A stretch of DNA of 64,000 nt, from assembly GCA_038210445.1 (NCBI GenBank), contig JBBQWQ010000029.1, forward strand, positions 25,633 through 89,632. The letters are read 5' to 3'. Origin of the DNA: JABFRG01 sp038210445 (lineage in GTDB: Bacteria; Myxococcota_A; Polyangia; Polyangiales; Polyangiaceae). Position 1 is the first letter of the stretch. Every line of letters begins with the position of its first letter. Position numbers and translations under genes: made by a program. Shown here one piece after another: positions 16,844 to 25,044 of this stretch. Under the pieces are notes generated by a model. That model made no database searches, was not told the DNA's origin, and was given only the letters and a program-made list of their open reading frames with translations.

Positions 16844-18371
16844 CGGGTTTCTTGGGGGGAAGGGAAGAGCCGGAAGGCTTGGGTGTAGCAGTCTTGGGCC
16901 CCGCGGAGGAGGGAGACGATGCACCGGGCGCCGGATGCGGAGCGGCGATCACCCGCGGCAAGGTGCTCGGCGCGACGCCGAGCGACGTGTCGACCTCGGG
17001 GACCGTCGCCGTCGCCGGCGGCAGCGCGCTCGGGCGGAGCGAGACGGTGGCGGCCGGCGCTGCGTCACCTCCTTCGTTGCGGCCCGACACGATGGCCACC
17101 GCAAGGCCGGCCACGATGGCCGACAGAACCAAAAGCCCGGCCACGGCATACGAGAGCCGGAGCGGGCCAACGACCTTCTGCACCGCCGCCTGCGCCGGGG
17201 TGTGGTCCGCCATCGAAGGCAGGCGCGCGGTGGCGTCGGGCGAGCGAACCGGGGGGAACGAAGGTAGCGCCGCGGGCGCGAGGAGGCGCGGGGTGGGCGG
17301 GGCCACGCTCTCCGGGCCGATGGCCTCTAGCGGGAGCTTGAGCACCGTGCGCTCCGCCGCCTCCAGCGTTTCTCGTCGGGTCGCAAGGTGGGTGGCGAGC
17401 GCGCCGCGCATGAATTCGGCGACGTCCTCCGGGGTGGCGCCGAGGCCGAGGTCCAGCATCGCCACGTCGAGATCGCGCCGCAGCGAGAGCGCGGTGTCGT
17501 AGCGATCGGCGGGATCGTACGACAGGGCCCGAAGCACCACCGACCGGAGCCGCTCGGGCACCGCGTCGGGAAGCGGCTCGATGGGGCGCCCCAGCGAGAT
17601 GTTCACCAGGATCTTCGCGTCGCCCTCGCCGCGATGCGGGTACTCGCCGGTGAGCAGCCAGTAGAGCAGCACGCCCACCGACCACACGTCGGCCCGCCGG
17701 TCGATGAACTCGGCGGTGATCTGCTCCGGCGACATGAAGCGCACGGTGCCTTTGAGGACGCCCGTGTTGGTTTCGCCGGCGAGCCGCGAGCGCGCCTTGG
17801 CGATGCCGAAGTCGATGAGCTTGGCCACGCCGTTGGCAGACACCACGATGTTCGCCGGCGACACGTCGCGGTGGACCACCTCTTCGAGCTCGCCACTTTC
17901 GCTCCGCAGCTCGTGCGCGGCGTGGAGGCCAGCGCACGCATCGGAGACGATGCGCAGCAGAACCGGCAGGGGCACCAGGCTGGCGGGCGCAGCGGCTGCA
18001 TCGCCGGCTCTCTGGCGGAGCACGCGCACCATCTTCCCGAGCGACTCGCCGGCCACCCACTCCATGACCAGGTAAAGGACGCCGGCCTCCTCGCCGATAT
18101 CAAGCACCCGCGCGACGTTCTCGTGCTCGATGCGCGACGCGATGCGCGCCTCGTCGAGGAACATCTGGCGAAAGCTCGGCTCCGCGGCGTGCTCCGGCAG
18201 CGTGGTCTTGATCGCCACGTAGCGCTCGAAGTCTCGAAAGTTCAAGGCGGCGTCGGCGCTCTCCAGGCGCCCCGGTCGGGCCCGCGCGCACCACACCTCG
18301 CCCATTCCGCCGCGGCCCGCGCGATACAGCAAGGTATACCGGTCGATTCTGGCACCCGGTGCGAGGCTCAC
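16812..18371 (-). CDS. Ser/Thr protein kinase
   Basis: A 519-residue Hanks-type kinase. The domain spans about 10-290: GRGGMGEVW loop, YVAIKTTL lysine, VVHRDVSPANIVV (Ser-Pro in place of the usual Lys-Pro), LIDFGIAK, MSPEQ, DVWSVGVLLYWLLTGEYP. A linker leads to one membrane segment near 415 (AVAGLLVLSAIVAGLAVAIV) and a short Pro/Ser/Thr-rich outer tail. The HRDVSPAN variant is common among myxobacterial kinases and lacks the Lys of HRDLKPxN, so catalysis may differ. The GTG start lies 37 bp from the divergent kinase at 18409. Confidence 0.88.
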   Translation of the reverse strand: MSLAPGARIDRYTLLYRAGRGGMGEVWCARARPGRLESADAALNFRDFERYVAIKTTLPEHAAEPSFRQMFLDEARIASRIEHENVARVLDIGEEAGVLYLVMEWVAGESLGKMVRVLRQRAGDAAAAPASLVPLPVLLRIVSDACAGLHAAHELRSESGELEEVVHRDVSPANIVVSANGVAKLIDFGIAKARSRLAGETNTGVLKGTVRFMSPEQITAEFIDRRADVWSVGVLLYWLLTGEYPHRGEGDAKILVNISLGRPIEPLPDAVPERLRSVVLRALSYDPADRYDTALSLRRDLDVAMLDLGLGATPEDVAEFMRGALATHLATRRETLEAAERTVLKLPLEAIGPESVAPPTPRLLAPAALPSFPPVRSPDATARLPSMADHTPAQAAVQKVVGPLRLSYAVAGLLVLSAIVAGLAVAIVSGRNEGGDAAPAATVSLRPSALPPATATVPEVDTSLGVAPSTLPRVIAAPHPAPGASSPSSAGPKTATPKPSGSSLPPKKPDALERAMDHR

Positions 18372-18396
18372 GTCCCCATTGTGCCTTCAAACGCGG

Positions 18397-18402
18397 TACA
18401 AT
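18397..18402 (+). promoter_or_regulatory. Candidate -10 hexamer (TACAAT) of the 18409 kinase
   Basis: TACAAT lies 6 nt before the GTG at 18409 in the 37-bp space between two divergent kinase genes, implying a leaderless transcript. No -35 at proper spacing is visible. Confidence 0.35.
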
Positions 18403-18408
18403 GCGACG

Positions 18409-19719
18409 GTGGGCCCTGCTGTATCGTCCATTCTTGCCTGCAGGTACCGCCTCGACGCGGTCATCGGTCGTGGGGGCATGGGCACCGTGTACTCGGCCAC
18501 CGACACCAAGACCGGCGCCCACGTGGCCCTCAAGCTGGTGGAGCGCGACGCGTTCGGCGACCACCTCATGGCCCGGCTCGAGCGCGAAGCCCAGGCAGCG
18601 CAGCGCATCCAGAGCGAATTCGTGCCGAGGGTTCTCGACGTGCAGCGCGAGGACTCCGCCGGCGGTCTCTTCGTGGTCATGGAGCTGCTGGTGGGCGAGA
18701 CGCTGGCGCAGCGCTTCGCGCGCAGTTTGCCTCTCGAGTGGAGGGAAGTGGACTGGATCGTCCGCGACGTTCTGCGGGCGCTCATCGACGCGCACACCGC
18801 CGGCGTGGTGCACCGCGACCTCAAGCCCTCCAACATCTTCCTGGAGCGCCGCGAGGACGGCCGCCCGCGGGCCCGCATTCTCGACTTCGGCATCTGCAAG
18901 CTCGATACCGACGAGCACATGGAGAAGCTGACCGTGGGCGGCGAGACCCTGGGAACGGTAGCCTACATGGCGCCGGAGCAGATTCGCGGCGCCTCCCAGG
19001 TGGACGAGCGCGCCGACCTGTATGCGCTCGGCAGCGTGGTCTTCGAGGCGCTCACCGCCGAGCTCACCCACGAGAGCTCGGGGCAGATGGCCATGCTGGC
19101 GCGAAAGCTGGAGCGCCCGGCGCGCCCCCTCGATGAGTGGGCGCGCGTGTACGTGCCGCCCAAGCTGGGTGCGCTGTTGGATCGCGTCCTCGCGCGCAAG
19201 CCCGACCTCCGCTTTCGCACGGCCCAGGAGATGCTCAAGGCCTGGCGCACGCTCGGTGAGCCCACCCTGGCGCCTCGGCAAACGCTGCGCACCGAGGCCG
19301 AGCCAACGCTCTCGCCCACCACCACCCAGCGGCCCACGAGCTTCCGCGCGGGCACGTCGGGCGTGGCGGTGGCCATCGCCGCCGGCGTGGTGGCGCTCGT
19401 CGCGGCCGGCGTGCTCGTGGTTCGCAGCCACAACGCAACGGCCATCACCCCTGCGGAAGATCTGCCCGCCGCGGCGTCGACGTTGGGTGAGGGGCCGCCG
19501 CCGGAGGCACCGCCTTCGAGCCCGCCTACCTCCGCAGCCATCGCCGAGCCGCCGCTCGAGGACCTCGACGACGGACCGCTCGTGAAGGGCGGCGGCAAGA
19601 AGCCACGGAAGTGGAAGAAGCCGCGCGCAGGCAGCGCCGCAACTGCCACAGCGACGTCGGCCGCGCCCAAGCCCACCGGCACCAGCCCGTATCAGATTTC
19701 GCCCAAGCCTCGGTACTGA
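18409..19719 (+). CDS. Ser/Thr protein kinase
   Basis: A 436-residue Hanks-type kinase. The domain spans about 10-270 with GRGGMGTVYSA, VALKLVERD, VVHRDLKPSNIFL, ILDFGICK and YMAPEQ. A membrane segment lies near 330 (VAVAIAAGVVALVAAGVLVV), followed by an outer tail ending in a Lys/Ala-rich stretch. Unlike its divergent neighbour it keeps the canonical HRDLKPxN. The start is GTG at 18409; an in-frame GTG at 18379 is possible but would lie almost on the neighbouring start. Its stop overlaps the next ATG by one base (TGATG). Confidence 0.87.
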   Translation: MGPAVSSILACRYRLDAVIGRGGMGTVYSATDTKTGAHVALKLVERDAFGDHLMARLEREAQAAQRIQSEFVPRVLDVQREDSAGGLFVVMELLVGETLAQRFARSLPLEWREVDWIVRDVLRALIDAHTAGVVHRDLKPSNIFLERREDGRPRARILDFGICKLDTDEHMEKLTVGGETLGTVAYMAPEQIRGASQVDERADLYALGSVVFEALTAELTHESSGQMAMLARKLERPARPLDEWARVYVPPKLGALLDRVLARKPDLRFRTAQEMLKAWRTLGEPTLAPRQTLRTEAEPTLSPTTTQRPTSFRAGTSGVAVAIAAGVVALVAAGVLVVRSHNATAITPAEDLPAAASTLGEGPPPEAPPSSPPTSAAIAEPPLEDLDDGPLVKGGGKKPRKWKKPRAGSAATATATSAAPKPTGTSPYQISPKPRY

Positions 19720-20570
19720 TGGTCTTCGCCCGCCCGCTCGCTCTCCTCGTTGCCGTTCTGCTGCTGGCCGGCGCAGCCCGCGCCGATGGCAAAGAGGACT
19801 CCCGCGCGGCCTTCCTGAGCGGCGTGGCCATGGTCGAGCGCGCCGATTTTGCCAGCGCCAAGGAAGCCTTCTTGAAGGCCTACGAGCTCTTCCCCCACCC
19901 GAGCATCCTGCTGAACCTGGGCGTGGTGCGCGGTCGTCTCCAAGAGTACGTGGAGGCAGAGCGCGACCTTTCGCGGTTTTTGGCCGAAGACGGCGGCGCC
20001 AGCGAAGAAGACATTTCGCGGGCCCGCGCCGCGCTCGCCGACGTGCGCACCCACCTGGGAACGGTGCGCGTGCGCGTCACCCCCGAGAGCGCTTCGGTTT
20101 ACGTGGATGATGCACCCACTCCGCTCCACAGCGGCGATCTCCGTCTTGCCGCGGGCACGCACGCGCTGCGCTTCGACGCGCCGGGCTTCCAGTCTGCGCG
20201 CCGTTCGGTGGAGCTCCGCGCTGGCGGTACCGTGGCGCTCGACGCGGCGCTCGAAGCGGCTCCGGCGTTCGCACCGAGCGATCGCGGTACCCGGCGCACG
20301 GTGGGCATCGTCGTGCTCGCCAGCGCCGGCGCGGTGGGCGCGTTCGCCACGTTTTCCGGGCTGCGCGCGCTTTCGCTCGCCGACGCGTACAACACGCCCG
20401 GTGAGCCCAAGTATCGCGACGGCGCCACCCGCTCCGAGGGCCTCACCTTTCGCACCCTGGCCGACGTGGGGCTGGTGACAGCGGTGGTGGGGGCGGCGGT
20501 GGGCCTCTACTTCGTGCTCACCAGCCTCGGCGACGACAAGCCTTCGAAGGTCGGCGTGCTCCACTTCTGA
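19719..20570 (+). CDS. Exported TPR/PEGA-type protein paired with a kinase
   Basis: A 283-residue exported protein. The signal peptide ends at ARADG (near residue 23). TPR-like helices (about 25-110, FLKAYELFPHPSILLNLGVV) precede a PEGA domain (VRVTPESASVYVDDAPTPL, LAAGTHALRFDAPGF) and two C-terminal membrane segments. Its order and the segment FSGLRALSLADAYN match the protein at 15881-16843, so the two kinase modules are related by duplication. The ATG overlaps the kinase stop by one base. Function beyond kinase partnership is unknown. Confidence 0.75.
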   Translation: MVFARPLALLVAVLLLAGAARADGKEDSRAAFLSGVAMVERADFASAKEAFLKAYELFPHPSILLNLGVVRGRLQEYVEAERDLSRFLAEDGGASEEDISRARAALADVRTHLGTVRVRVTPESASVYVDDAPTPLHSGDLRLAAGTHALRFDAPGFQSARRSVELRAGGTVALDAALEAAPAFAPSDRGTRRTVGIVVLASAGAVGAFATFSGLRALSLADAYNTPGEPKYRDGATRSEGLTFRTLADVGLVTAVVGAAVGLYFVLTSLGDDKPSKVGVLHF

Positions 20571-20602
20571 GACGCGGTCCGCTCCGGCTGTGGCCAGCGT
20601 GC

Positions 20603-20608
20603 TACGCT
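20603..20608 (+). promoter_or_regulatory. Candidate extended -10 (TGC-TACGCT) of the membrane histidine kinase
   Basis: An extended -10 pattern ends 8 nt before the GTG at 20617, with no ribosome site between. Confidence 0.3.
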
Positions 20609-20616
20609 CCCCGGCC

Positions 20617-21948
20617 GTGCAACGGTTCACGCTTTCGCGCGCGCGCTCGCTCCGGGAAGAGGCGGCGCACCTGGGCTTCGCGGCGAACGAGCGTCGAGCG
20701 CGGTTTCGAGCGCGGCAGCTCTCCACGCTGTCGCGCCGCATGCTCCCAACCTTCGCAGCGGTGGCGCTCATCTCCGCGGTCATGGGCGGCGTGCACGCCG
20801 CCACCAGCCCCGTCACCGGGCCCGGCATCGTGGTGGAGATCGTCCTCGCGGCCGCCCTCGCCGGGCTGGCGCCGGTTTCGCTTCTTCTGCGCAAGAAGCG
20901 CGAGGCGTTGCTGGGGCTCTCGGCATTTGGCACCCTGCTTGCGGTCCTCGGGTGGGCCATTGCGATTCGCCTCGACGATGCGTCGCACACCGAGCTCGGG
21001 CTGGTGCCGGTGGTGGTGTTCGTCTGCTGCGTGGTCACGCTCGAGCTCCCACCGCGTGCGGTGATGGGTCTCGGAATTTTCAGCTTCCTGGCCGTGCCCC
21101 TCTCGGGCTTCGACGCGCCGCTCTCGCTCTACGCGCTCGCGGTGGGGTCTACCGTGGGCACCACCGTGCTGGCAGCCGGGCAAAGGCGCCGCGAGCTGCT
21201 GGTGTTCCGCGACACCGAGCGCCTCGCCAGCGCCCTGCGGCGCATGCGCCGGCTGCAGGAGCAGGTCGTTGTGGTGGAAAAGCTGGAGGCGCTGCGCGTC
21301 TTGGTGGGCGGCATCTCGCACGAGCTCAACAACGCGCTCGCCATTTCCATTGCGTCGCAGAGTCAAGCCACGCGCGCTCTCGACAAGGGGAGCACCGACG
21401 TCGCGAAGCAAGCCCTCGACCGAAGCGCTGGCGGCCTGCAGCGCATCCAGCGCACCGTCGACCGGCTGCGCCGCTTCGCCATGGCGGGCGAGGGCGAGCT
21501 CGACGCCGCCAACGTGGCCGCGATGCTCGACTTCGCCCTCGAGAGCGCCATCGGTCGCGCGCGCTCAGGAGTCGTTGTCGACCGCGCCTACGATGCCGAG
21601 CTGCAGCCGGTGCGCTGCCACGTGTCGGCGCTCGCCGAGGCGCTCTTTCAGGTTGCGCGCAACGCGGTCGAGGCCATGCCCGCCGGCGGGACCATTCGCG
21701 CCGAGGCTCGCATGGAAGGCCCTGCCATGGTGCTTCTCGCGGTGAACGACGGCGGTCGAGGCATCGCCGAGGCCGATCTCGCCAGAGTCTTCGACCCCTT
21801 CTACAAGCCCGAGAACAAGGTGGCCAAGAGCGGCCTCGGGCTCTCGGCGGTGTACGGCCTGGTGAGCGCCATGGGCGGCACCGTGCGCATCCAGAGCCAG
21901 GTGGGCAAGGGAACCCGCGTGGAGTTGCTGCTGCCGACGCGCATTTAG
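20617..21948 (+). CDS. Membrane sensor histidine kinase
   Basis: A 443-residue kinase. About 35 basic residues precede up to six membrane segments (about 42-190), an integral membrane sensor with little outside. A coiled segment leads to the phospho-accepting His at about 235 (ISHELNNALAI). The ATPase domain shows VARNAVEAMPAGG, NDGGRGI, FDPFYKP and SGLGLSAVYG. No response regulator is adjacent. An in-frame GTG at 20590 could add nine residues. Its TAG stop coincides with the left arm of the repeat element at 21999-22131. Confidence 0.87.
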   Translation: MQRFTLSRARSLREEAAHLGFAANERRARFRARQLSTLSRRMLPTFAAVALISAVMGGVHAATSPVTGPGIVVEIVLAAALAGLAPVSLLLRKKREALLGLSAFGTLLAVLGWAIAIRLDDASHTELGLVPVVVFVCCVVTLELPPRAVMGLGIFSFLAVPLSGFDAPLSLYALAVGSTVGTTVLAAGQRRRELLVFRDTERLASALRRMRRLQEQVVVVEKLEALRVLVGGISHELNNALAISIASQSQATRALDKGSTDVAKQALDRSAGGLQRIQRTVDRLRRFAMAGEGELDAANVAAMLDFALESAIGRARSGVVVDRAYDAELQPVRCHVSALAEALFQVARNAVEAMPAGGTIRAEARMEGPAMVLLAVNDGGRGIAEADLARVFDPFYKPENKVAKSGLGLSAVYGLVSAMGGTVRIQSQVGKGTRVELLLPTRI

Positions 21949-21998
21949 GAGACTTGATTCTTCGGTCCAGTCTGCACGGCGGCTGACAAGCGCCAAGC

Positions 21999-22131
21999 AG
22001 GAGACTGAGTGTTTTTCGTCAAGACCGAGGGAGGCGCGTTCGCTGGGGGCAGCGCGCGGAACGAACTCCGGTTCGTGAGCACGGGAGGCGCCGGCATACC
22101 CGAAGGTATTGACGAAAAAGACCAGTCTCCT
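21999..22131 (+). repeat. Structured convergent-gene repeat, copy A
   Basis: A 133-bp element between two converging genes. The ends form a stem: AGGAGACTG with TTTTTCGTCAA on the left pairs with TTGACGAAAAA and CAGTCTCCT on the right. Inside are perfect hairpins CGCTG-GGGG-CAGCG and ACGAAC-TCCG-GTTCGT. About 35 bp upstream (21964-21998) also resemble copies C and D, and a degenerate outer arm starts at the stop codon of the upstream gene (TAGGAGACTT at 21946). The right end lies 5 nt from the stop of the transglycosylase gene. No protein is likely to be encoded. Confidence 0.85.
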
Positions 22132-22136
22132 GGGTA

Positions 22137-23336
22137 CTACTCGGCGTCGGTGCGCATCCAGCGACCGCCACGCACCTCGTAGAAGCTTCCGTCGCGCGCG
22201 GCGAAGTCGCCGACGAAGATGGTGTCACCTTCGGCCCCGCGGAGGGGCAGCGCGGCCGCGCTCGCCACGTGTGCGCCGTCGAAGGTCGCCGCCGGCGGAG
22301 CGTCCCAGGAGCGAACGCCGGTCGACGCCTCCCAGGAGCGGTACGCGTTGTAGTGCGAGACGAAGCGATCGATGTGGTTGCCGGTGGAGATCATGTGCCA
22401 CGCGTTGGCGCTGGTCGAGCGGATGGACCCGGCGTTGTACGCCGCCGCGATCTTCGGCGGGTCCTGCGCATGCTGCTTTCGCTGGTACGACGTGGCCATA
22501 TACCGAACGCCGACCTGGAACGAGAAGTCCGGAGAGCTGTGCATTCGAGCCTTGCAGGTGGTGCGCGAGATGCCGGTGACCGCAGCGCAGGTGGAGCCGG
22601 TCACCTGCATGGGCCCCGACGAAAGCCCATCGCTGGAGCCGGCCGGGTTGGTGCAGTTGGACTCGGTGAGCGCGGTGGCCACCACGCTGGCGCGGGAAAT
22701 CTTGTACGTGTCGGCCCACTTGCGAATGGAGGCGCCGTAGCGCGCCATACAGGTCGAGACCGAGCTCACCGAGCCGGTGAGCGAGCCCGACTTGAGAAGC
22801 ACGCGCTGGTTGCTCACGGCCCACGAGCGTCCGCCGAATACATTGTGGTAGCCGCGGGCCGGGTCCAGCGTGCCGCGCGATACCGCCAGCGGCGTGAGAT
22901 CGCCCACCTCCGGCGCGGGCGTCGGAAGCAGCGGCTCCTCGGCTTCGCTCGGCAAGTCCGGAAGGTCGCTCTGCGCGACGATGGTGCGCCGCAGCGTGAC
23001 CGTTCCCTGGGCGCCTTCGAGGATCGCGCGTACGTCGTGCGTCCCTGCCGCGAAGGTCGTGGTCCAGGTGAACAGGCTACCCCGGCGGCAGTCCTCTTCC
23101 GGCGCCGAAGGATCGCAGAGCCCGATCTCGCGCCCGTCCACCAGAAATCGAACACGCTGCATGGCTGCATCGTTCACTTCCACGGCCAGCTCGATGGGCT
23201 CCTGCGCCGTGGCCGCGTCGCTCGGGCTCACGAAGGTGCCCGACGTCACGTCCGGCGGAGGGGCTGCGGCTTCGCTGCCGCAGGCGGCGAGCAGGGGCAG
23301 GGTGAGGGCGACCGGGAGCAGTACGAGGGTTCGCAT
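22137..23336 (-). CDS. Lytic transglycosylase (SLT) lipoprotein
   Basis: A 399-residue envelope lipoprotein (MRTLVLLPVALTLPLLAAC, Cys19). Residues about 30-115 form an Ig-like domain (LAVEVNDAAMQRVRFLVDGR, TFAAGTHDVRAI). The C-terminal half is an SLT domain: VVATALTESNCTNPAG contains the catalytic Glu, then GPMQVTGSTC and AAYNAGSIRS. It would cleave peptidoglycan at MurNAc-GlcNAc bonds. Six Cys in the catalytic part suggest disulfides. TATGCT lies 11 nt before the ATG. The 238 bp upstream hold no other gene. Confidence 0.85.
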   Translation of the reverse strand: MRTLVLLPVALTLPLLAACGSEAAAPPPDVTSGTFVSPSDAATAQEPIELAVEVNDAAMQRVRFLVDGREIGLCDPSAPEEDCRRGSLFTWTTTFAAGTHDVRAILEGAQGTVTLRRTIVAQSDLPDLPSEAEEPLLPTPAPEVGDLTPLAVSRGTLDPARGYHNVFGGRSWAVSNQRVLLKSGSLTGSVSSVSTCMARYGASIRKWADTYKISRASVVATALTESNCTNPAGSSDGLSSGPMQVTGSTCAAVTGISRTTCKARMHSSPDFSFQVGVRYMATSYQRKQHAQDPPKIAAAYNAGSIRSTSANAWHMISTGNHIDRFVSHYNAYRSWEASTGVRSWDAPPAATFDGAHVASAAALPLRGAEGDTIFVGDFAARDGSFYEVRGGRWMRTDAE

Positions 23337-23347
23337 GGGCGCCACCA

Positions 23348-23353
23348 AGCATA
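23348..23353 (-). promoter_or_regulatory. Candidate -10 hexamer of the transglycosylase (TATGCT)
   Basis: On the minus strand C-TATGCT ends 11 nt before the ATG at 23336, without a Shine-Dalgarno sequence between. Confidence 0.28.
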
Positions 23354-23574
23354 GAGTCTGCCAATCCCGGGTGGAGGGCTTCGCGTGCGGGCGCCGTGCG
23401 ATTCGGAAGCACCCCGATTGGAAACGAACAGCAGGGGGCACTCTGCTGTGGGTCCATGCGGGACATCGCCCGGCAACGTAGGCGCGAGGAGCTGCGCGCG
23501 CGCCGTCGCGAGCCTGCGCGAAGATGGCGAACGACCGCAGGTGTCGGGCAGCGTCGACACACCGGGTCGGTGCG

Positions 23575-24984
23575 CTAGCGGATGACGTGGACGCGAATCG
23601 TGTTGGTGGTCCCGCGGACGCCGATGGGCGCGCCGAAGACGATCACCACGCGCTCGCCGGGGCCGGCGAGGCCGGCACCCATGAGGTCGGCGCTGCACCA
23701 ATCGACCAGGCGATCGGTGTCGTTCACCTGGGGCATCTCCCGGGGAATCACACCCCAGTACAGCGCCATAACCCGGCGCGCTTGGGGGCTCGGAGAGAAG
23801 GCGATGATGGGCACATGCGGCCGCGCCAGACTCACGTTCATGGCCGACGAGCCGCTCTCGGTGAAGGCCACCAGGTACTTGGCGCCGATCTCCTTGGCGG
23901 TGTTGACCGCGCCGCGCGCGATGGCCTCGGCCACGCTGGTGGCGCGGGTGGCGTAGGGCACCGGCTCGTAGAACGGGCTCCCCTCGGCCTCCATGGCGAT
24001 GCGGCTCATCATCTCGGCCGACACGAAGGGAAAGTCACCGGTGGCGGTCTCTCCCGAGAGCATCAGCGCGTCGGTGCCGGAGTACACGGCGTTGGCCACG
24101 TCGCTCGCCTCGGCCCGGGTGGGCCGCGGCGACTTGGTCATCGACTGCAGCATCTCGGTGGCCACGATGACGGGTCGCCGGACGCGGCGCGCGACGCCGA
24201 GGATCTGCCGCTGGATGACCGGAACACGCTCCGGCGGGAACTCCACGCCGAGGTCTCCGCGGGCCACCATGACGCCGTCGGAGGCCGCGACGACGCTCTC
24301 GAGGTTCTCCACCGCGTCGGGCGTCTCGATCTTGGCGATGATGGGCACCGGGCGCCCCCACTCGTTGCAAATTTCTCGCACCAGCGCGATGTCCTCGGCC
24401 CGGCGCACGAAGGAGAGGGCCACGTAGTCGACGCCCAGCGAGAGGCCGAAGTTGAGATCCTCTTTGTCCTTCTCGGTGAGCGCGCCGACCCGCATCGTCT
24501 TGCTCGGCAAGTGAACGCCCACGTGGTTGCGCATCTCGCCACCCTGGGTGACGGTTGCCTGCACGCGGTCGCCGTCGATGCCCACCACCAAAAGGCCGAT
24601 ACGTCCGTCATCGAAGAGAATGCGGTCGGAGACGCGCACGTCGCCGGCGAGGCCCTCGTACTGGATGGGGATGACGCGCTCGTCCTTGGACTCGTCGCCT
24701 TCGACCAGGGTGACCTCGGCGCCGGTCGGCAGCAGGTAGCGGGCGGGGAACACGCCGGTGCGAATCTTGGGGCCGCAGAGATCTTGCAGGGCCGCAACCG
24801 GCTTCTTCTTCGCCTCCGACGCGATCCGGAGGCGCTCGAAGCGGCCTCCGTGCTCCTCGTGGTTTCCGTGCGAAAAATTGAACCGGGCGACGTCCATGCC
24901 CGCGTCGATGAGTTGCCCAAGGCCGCCTTCGGTGTCGCATGCGGGGCCGAGGGTGCACACCAGCTTGGCGCGTCGAACCTTCAT
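23575..24984 (-). CDS. pyk: Pyruvate kinase
   Basis: A 469-residue pyruvate kinase, forming pyruvate and ATP from phosphoenolpyruvate and ADP. Clear signatures: KLVCTLGPA, ARFNFSHGNHEEH, LCGPKIRTG, the active-site block IIAKIETPDAVENL, VMVARGDLGVE and ATEMLQSMTKSPRPTRAE. The C-terminal domain (about 345-469) is complete, with TESGSSA and ITFS-like VPIIAFSP. Length matches the family. It is divergent from lysA with 60 bp between starts. Confidence 0.96.
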   Translation of the reverse strand: MKVRRAKLVCTLGPACDTEGGLGQLIDAGMDVARFNFSHGNHEEHGGRFERLRIASEAKKKPVAALQDLCGPKIRTGVFPARYLLPTGAEVTLVEGDESKDERVIPIQYEGLAGDVRVSDRILFDDGRIGLLVVGIDGDRVQATVTQGGEMRNHVGVHLPSKTMRVGALTEKDKEDLNFGLSLGVDYVALSFVRRAEDIALVREICNEWGRPVPIIAKIETPDAVENLESVVAASDGVMVARGDLGVEFPPERVPVIQRQILGVARRVRRPVIVATEMLQSMTKSPRPTRAEASDVANAVYSGTDALMLSGETATGDFPFVSAEMMSRIAMEAEGSPFYEPVPYATRATSVAEAIARGAVNTAKEIGAKYLVAFTESGSSAMNVSLARPHVPIIAFSPSPQARRVMALYWGVIPREMPQVNDTDRLVDWCSADLMGAGLAGPGERVVIVFGAPIGVRGTTNTIRVHVIR

Positions 24985-25032
24985 GGGCGGCAGCTTGCCA
25001 TGTCTGCCGCGATATCGTCGAGAAACTTCTGG

Positions 25033-25038
25033 TATAGG
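25033..25038 (+). promoter_or_regulatory. Candidate -10 hexamer of lysA (TATAGG)
   Basis: GG-TATAGG ends 6 nt before the lysA ATG; the GGGGG that overlaps it is the only purine run, so the site could serve as ribosome site or as -10. Confidence 0.3.
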
Positions 25039-25044
25039 GGGCGC

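Noticed and set aside
23524..25044. Upstream extension of the lysA frame
   Set aside because: It is antisense to pyruvate kinase and lacks any decarboxylase features; the family N-terminus starts at 25045.
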